DNA from: Deinococcus seoulensis
GTDB taxonomy: Bacteria > Deinococcota > Deinococci > Deinococcales > Deinococcaceae
Assembly (NCBI RefSeq): GCF_014648115.1
Contig: NZ_BMQM01000052.1
Location: 1 to 18,195 of the forward strand
Direction: 5' to 3'
DNA length: 18,195 nt
Below the pieces are notes generated by a model that saw only the letters and a program-made list of their open reading frames with translations, was not told the origin of the DNA and searched no databases. Position numbers and translations under genes: made by a program. Numbering within the stretch: the stretch's first letter is position 1; every line of letters begins with the position of its first letter. Positions 14,548-18,195 of this stretch are shown here, piece after piece.

Positions 14548-17087
14548 TGAGATTCTGTGCCTGCACGCAACGCAGCCAGCACTGCGGCGCTCAGGTGCGT
14601 TCCGTACAGTTCGAAGGGCCGGTCCACGCGCTCGCCGGTCCGGGCGTGAAACCGCAGCGTCTCGCCGTCCAGCGTGACCGACACCACGCGCGGCCCCGCC
14701 CGCAGCAGCGCCGCGTGCCGCACGTGCGCCACGTCCTGCCGGAACGCCAGCACCCGCACGCTCCCGGCCGGGACGGGCCGGAAGTCCGGCACGGCCAGCC
14801 GCGCCCGGTTCGCGGCGCGTTCCATGGCCTGCAGGTGCGCGGCGTGCACCCGCACCCGCCGGTTCAGGTGACCGTCCGTGGACGGCTGATCGGGACTGGC
14901 CGGGCCAGTGGGCGCACGCAGGTCCGCGCGGGCCAGCAGGGTCAGGCCCGCAGCGGCCCAGTCGCGCAGCGTGACGCGCGGATCGCCGCTCAGGGCGTCC
15001 AGGCGGGCCAGGAGCGTCCCGGCACTCAGCAGGTCCGGGCCGCCCAGCAGCGGCCAGTCCCGGTCGTCCGGCAGGGTCAGGGGCGGCGGCGCCTCCGGCA
15101 GCGGGCCGGGCAGGGCACGCAGGGCGCCCAGCAGTGAGTGCGCCTCCGGCCTCCCGGACCCCAGGGTGACCAAGGGCGGGGCCACCGGCGGGAGGTCCGG
15201 CACGTCCGGCGCGACCCAGGTGGGCGTGGCGTCCGTGCGGGCCGTCAGGGGCGGCGGCGTCCAGCCGGGCGGAGCGGGCGGGCGGGGCGTCGGGGCGCGG
15301 CGCTCCGGGAGGCGCGTGTCCGGCTGCCTGGGCGTGACGGGCCGCCGGGGTGCATCGGGCTGCGCGGGCGTGGCGGGCCGCTCCGTCGGGGCGTCCGGTT
15401 CCGGTTCACGGCCCGTCGGTACGCGCAGGCCCTGCGCCCAGGCGTCCGCGCCGTACGCGAGGCGCAGGGTGGTGCGGGCGCGGGTGAACGCCACGAACTG
15501 CACACAACGTTCCTCCTGCGGGTCGCCGCCGCTCAGGGGCATCAGTTCCGGGTGCAGGACCGTCACGCGCGGCCACTCCAGGCCCTTGGCACGGTGCACG
15601 GTGCTCAGCGTGACCACCCCGGCCTCCCCACCGGCGGGCGCGTGCAGCCGCGCCAGCAGGGCGCGCAGGTCCTCGTGGCGGGCCGGGCCGCGCCGGGTGA
15701 CGCGGCGGGCCAGCAGCAGCGCGCAGCGGCACAGGTCCCGCAGGTCCTGCGCGGCGCGGCGGGCGCGGCGGTCCCCGGCCGCCTCGGCCCGCTCCAGGCT
15801 CTCCAGTCGGCCGTTCAGGTAGGCGCTCAGGCTGTCGTCGGCCTGCTGGCGGGTGAAGGTGGGCGGCAGCGCGGCGCCCGCCACGTCCAGCAGGCGCCCG
15901 GCGAGGTCCCGGCCGGTCAGGTGGACCCGCACGCCCCGCGCCAGCAGGTCCAGCGCCAGCCGCAGCAGCGGCGCGTTCAGGCGGCACAGGACCGCGTCGC
16001 CGGGCCGGACGTCCAGATCGGCGGCACTCAGGTGCTCGACCGCGCCGCGCGGCGCTCCGGGCGCGGCCGTGATGAAGTCGCTGACGGTGCGGGCCGCGCC
16101 CACCACGGCACGCGCGCAGCGGAACGACACGCTGAGCGGCCACTCCTGCGCGTCCAGTTCGCGGGCCATGCGTTCCAGGCCCTGCGGGTCCGCGCCGGCG
16201 TACGCGTAGATCGCCTGTTCCGGGTCGCCGCACAGGATCACGCGGCCCGGCTGACGGGCACGCAGGCCCGCCACGTGCGCCACGAACGCCTGCCGCAGCG
16301 GCGTCAGGTCCTGCGCCTCGTCGACCAGGGCCGTACGGACCGCGCCGCGCCCCAGGTTCAGGTGCAGCGGCAGCCACAGCATGTCGGTGTGGTCGATCAG
16401 GCCCTTCTGGCGGTACGCGGCGGCGCTCAGGTCCGGCAGCCGGGCCAGGGCGGCGCGCAGCAGGTGCGTCGCGCCGGACCCCAGGGCGGCCTGCGTGGGC
16501 GGCGTGACCTGCGGGTGCGCGTCCGGGGAGGGCCAGCCGCTCAGGCCCAGCAGCAGCGCGAGGTCGTCCGGGTCGGCCGGGTTCAGCGTCTGCTCGCGGC
16601 AGGTATCCCAGGCGCGGGTCAGGGCGGCCAGCAGCGCCCGCCGAGCCGCCGCGTCGCCCGGTGCCTGCGCGGGCGGCAGCAACCCGGCGTCCTCCAGCAG
16701 GCGCGCGGTCTTGGTGGGTTGCAGGTCCGGCCCGGCGCCCGGACGGTCCCCCCCTCGCCCTGCCGGAAGCTCGCGGCTCAGCAGGCCCAGTCCGTGGGCG
16801 TGCAGGGTGCGGGCACTCAGGCCCGGCGGCAGGCGGCCCGCGACCCCGGCAGTCGCGTGGCGGTTGTACACGAAGTACACGCTGCGCGGCCCGGCGTGCC
16901 ACGCCGCCTCGGTCAGGGTGGTGGTCTTGCCGCTTCCGGCGGTCGCGCGGATCATCAGGTGCCGCCCGGAGTCCCGCACGGCCTCGATCACGGCCCGCTG
17001 CTGCGCCGTGAAGTGCGGCGGAACGGGTCGCCACGCCCGTTCAGTGGCGTCCGGGGCGGTGGTGGGTGCGGTGGGGTCGGTGGTCAT
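14532..17087 (-). CDS. UvrD/Rep-like superfamily 1 helicase with proline-rich linker and unknown C-terminus
   Basis: The 851-aa protein has all SF1A motifs: Q-motif (FTAQQRAVIEA, 26-36), Walker A ATAGSGKTT (48-56), TLHAHGL (94-100), DEAQD (256-260), GDPEQAIYAYAG (287-298), SFRC (321-324), TVHRAKGLEW (496-505) and VAFTRAR (532-538). The ATP-dependent helicase core ends near 560, compact for UvrD. Residues 559-680 are Pro/Arg-rich and probably disordered. Residues about 690-845 hold a domain I do not recognise (VRVLAFRQDVAHVRHAALL, then SVTLDGETLRFHARTGERVD). The last four residues and the stop come from MITE F. No ribosome-binding site precedes the ATG at 17087. A role in DNA repair or recombination is likely, but the partner is unknown. 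Confidence 0.9.
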   Translation of the reverse strand: MTTDPTAPTTAPDATERAWRPVPPHFTAQQRAVIEAVRDSGRHLMIRATAGSGKTTTLTEAAWHAGPRSVYFVYNRHATAGVAGRLPPGLSARTLHAHGLGLLSRELPAGRGGDRPGAGPDLQPTKTARLLEDAGLLPPAQAPGDAAARRALLAALTRAWDTCREQTLNPADPDDLALLLGLSGWPSPDAHPQVTPPTQAALGSGATHLLRAALARLPDLSAAAYRQKGLIDHTDMLWLPLHLNLGRGAVRTALVDEAQDLTPLRQAFVAHVAGLRARQPGRVILCGDPEQAIYAYAGADPQGLERMARELDAQEWPLSVSFRCARAVVGAARTVSDFITAAPGAPRGAVEHLSAADLDVRPGDAVLCRLNAPLLRLALDLLARGVRVHLTGRDLAGRLLDVAGAALPPTFTRQQADDSLSAYLNGRLESLERAEAAGDRRARRAAQDLRDLCRCALLLARRVTRRGPARHEDLRALLARLHAPAGGEAGVVTLSTVHRAKGLEWPRVTVLHPELMPLSGGDPQEERCVQFVAFTRARTTLRLAYGADAWAQGLRVPTGREPEPDAPTERPATPAQPDAPRRPVTPRQPDTRLPERRAPTPRPPAPPGWTPPPLTARTDATPTWVAPDVPDLPPVAPPLVTLGSGRPEAHSLLGALRALPGPLPEAPPPLTLPDDRDWPLLGGPDLLSAGTLLARLDALSGDPRVTLRDWAAAGLTLLARADLRAPTGPASPDQPSTDGHLNRRVRVHAAHLQAMERAANRARLAVPDFRPVPAGSVRVLAFRQDVAHVRHAALLRAGPRVVSVTLDGETLRFHARTGERVDRPFELYGTHLSAAVLAALRAGTESHTDSD

Positions 17088-17169
17088 GGCTGGAACCGGG
17101 ATTCATCATGCCGCGCCGGGAGGGGTCCGTGCGTCCCGTCCGGCGGCCCAGGTGGCTGCCTAGACATCC

Positions 17170-17185
17170 GTGTCACTCCTGACAC
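17170..17185. promoter_or_regulatory. Inverted repeat in the divergent promoter region
   Basis: GTGTCA and TGACAC are exact 6-bp arms around CTCC, lying between the helicase start and the small plus-strand gene. CTGACA at 17179-17184 (five of six to a -35) overlaps it, but the nearest -10-like CATGAT (17205-17210) is 20 bp away, which is long. A regulator-binding site is plausible; nothing identifies the regulator. Confidence 0.4.
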
Positions 17186-17217
17186 AAACAACTGCCCGAC
17201 TGGTCATGATCGACTTC

Positions 17218-17496
17218 ATGAGACTGCTGCGGCTGCCGGATCGCCTCGTTACCGACATGATCGCGCAGGGCCCGCGCGTCCTGATGACCCTCGGCTGGCA
17301 CGTCCGCCCGCCCGCCGCGCACGACGTCATCGAGACCGACTCGTTCGGCGCCTGGCACGTCGAGGAACTCCTGAGCGGCCCCAACGAGCACCGGGGCGCC
17401 GTCGTGGCGGTGCGCGTCCTGACCCGCACCGGCCTGCTGAGCGGACTGCAGACCGGGCATGCGGCCGTCAGCCCGGCCTGCGCCGCCGGAAGCTGA
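17218..17496 (+). CDS. Hypothetical 92-aa protein
   Basis: I do not recognise this protein. It begins MRLLRLPDRLVTDMIAQGPR and includes AHDVIETDSFGAWHVEELL. There is no signal peptide or membrane helix, and third positions are strongly G/C, as in the neighbouring genes. ATG 17218 fits a leaderless start 7-8 nt after CATGAT (17205-17210). ATG 17206 and GTG 17170 are in-frame alternatives, adding 4 or 16 residues. It lies 77 nt before pstS, and the Pho box lies in that gap, so it is probably transcribed separately. The opposite strand is also open, which lowers certainty that this frame is real. Confidence 0.5.
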   Translation: MRLLRLPDRLVTDMIAQGPRVLMTLGWHVRPPAAHDVIETDSFGAWHVEELLSGPNEHRGAVVAVRVLTRTGLLSGLQTGHAAVSPACAAGS

Positions 17497-17535
17497 CCCG
17501 AACCTGATTCCGGCCTGCGGACTTCTCAGGTCCGG

Positions 17536-17567
17536 CTGACATGCCACTGACGCGCGCGCGGCACCAT
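17536..17567 (+). promoter_or_regulatory. Candidate Pho box and -10 of pstS
   Basis: CTGACAT (17536-17542), then GCCA, then CTGACGC (17547-17553) reproduce the 7+4+7 direct-repeat layout of PhoB boxes, matching the CTGTCAT and CTGTCAC halves at six of seven and five of seven positions. CACCAT (17562-17567) is a weak -10, placing the transcription start at the A of the pstS ATG. As in PhoB-activated promoters, the box takes the place of a -35. Confidence 0.6.
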
Positions 17568-17573
17568 CCGGGC

Positions 17574-18195
17574 ATGAAGAAGACGATCCTCATGGGCCTC
17601 GCCCTTGCCACCGCCGCCAGCGCCAGCCTCAGCAGCGCCGCCGCCCAGGGTAGCGTGACGGGCGCAGGCGCGAGCTTCCCGTTCCCGCTGTACAGCAAGA
17701 TGTTCGCCGAGTACAAGAAAGACACCGGCGTCACCGTCAACTACCAGAGCGTCGGTAGCGGCGCCGGACAGAAACAGATCACCGAACGCACCGTCGACTT
17801 CGCCGGCAGCGACAACCCCATGAGCGACGAATCCCTCAAGGCCGCTCCCGCCAAACTCCTTCACGTCCCCACCGCCATCGGCGCCGTCGTGCCGTCGTAC
17901 AACCTCCCCGGCGTCACCACCCCCCTCAAGTTCACCGGGAAGGTCCTGGCCGACATCTACCTCGGGAAGATCAAGACCTGGAACGACAAGGCCATCGCCG
18001 CCCTGAACCCCGGCGTCAGCATTCCCCCGCTGCCCATCACGGTCGCGCGCCGCAGTGACGGGTCCGGCACGACGTTCGTGTTCAGCGACTACCTGAGCAA
18101 GGTCTCCTCCGAATGGAAGAGCAAGGTCGGCACGGGGAACAGCCTGCAGTGGCCGGTGGGGACGGGCGCCAAGGGGAACGACGGGGTGGCGGGCG
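17574..18195 (+). CDS. pstS: PstS, periplasmic phosphate-binding protein (3' end beyond window)
   Basis: The first 207 codons are present; the gene runs off the right edge. Residues 1-24 are a Sec signal ([16 protein letters not shown], cut near AAA|QG). The mature start [11 protein letters not shown] (30-40), YQSVGSGAG (57-65), [12 protein letters not shown] (74-85) and [10 protein letters not shown] (159-168) are the phosphate-binding segments of PstS, with the expected Ser, Asp, Arg and Ser-Gly-Thr ligands. It delivers phosphate to the PstCAB importer, whose genes probably follow outside the window. ATG 17574 gives a proper signal peptide and fits a leaderless transcript. ATG 17541 is in frame but lies inside the Pho box and would add a basic extension, so it was not chosen. 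Confidence 0.95.
   Translation, partial: MKKTILMGLALATAASASLSSAAAQGSVTGAGASFPFPLYSKMFAEYKKDTGVTVNYQSVGSGAGQKQITERTVDFAGSDNPMSDESLKAAPAKLLHVPTAIGAVVPSYNLPGVTTPLKFTGKVLADIYLGKIKTWNDKAIAALNPGVSIPPLPITVARRSDGSGTTFVFSDYLSKVSSEWKSKVGTGNSLQWPVGTGAKGNDGVAG

Noticed and set aside
17508..17535. Stem CGGAC/GTCCG between the 92-aa gene and pstS as a terminator
   Set aside because: Only five clean base pairs with a 7-nt loop and no T-tract; expected by chance at this GC content.
17173..17547. Minus-strand open frame opposite the 92-aa gene
   Set aside because: Low-complexity translation and no start signal; it runs across the inverted repeat and the Pho box region, so it is unlikely to be a gene.
1..18195. 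CRISPR arrays, tRNA or rRNA genes, transposase genes
   Set aside because: None seen. The repeated elements are dispersed at 3' ends with inverted ends and no regular spacers, so they are not a CRISPR array, and none encodes a protein.

Overview
The window is about 70% GC, with strongly G/C-biased third codon positions and several apparently leaderless starts. Together with an XPB-like helicase locus and closely packed short intergenic repeats, this suggests a Deinococcus or close relative. The genus is my inference, because no rRNA or marker gene is present.

Layout. (1) 89-4593, minus strand: a DNA-processing operon of an XPB-type SF2 helicase, a 117-aa protein with an AT-hook-like N-terminus, and an 805-aa helicase-associated protein with a WYL-like C-terminus; the last two overlap by 4 nt. 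(2) 4709-5682, plus strand: a DMT/EamA-type transporter, possibly preceded by a tiny coupled ORF, ending in a perfect 12-bp terminator hairpin. (3) 5869-8315, minus: a marR-type regulator and a 14-TM DHA2-family MFS exporter with a 4-nt overlap. (4) 8745-13733, minus: a pectin-oligomer module of two LplB/YtcP-type permeases, a solute-binding protein and an oligogalacturonate lyase. Its promoter has a perfect TTGACA box and an inverted-repeat operator over the -10. No ATPase or cognate repressor is present. (5) 14532-17087, minus: a UvrD-like SF1 helicase with a proline-rich linker and an unrecognised C-terminal region. (6) 17218 to the right edge, plus: a small unknown protein, then the first 207 codons of pstS behind a probable Pho box.

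The most striking signal runs across the regions. A family of short MITE-like elements (about 96-134 bp; six near-complete or decayed copies plus one right-end fragment) has terminal inverted repeats and 3-bp TNA target duplications. Every visible minus-strand operon or gene block ends in a copy, always in the same orientation. In four copies the TNA next to the element is exactly the stop codon of the adjacent gene. One copy has replaced the last two residues and the stop codon of the UvrD-like helicase. The elements also encode small conserved hairpins, so they look like mobile 3'-end modules.
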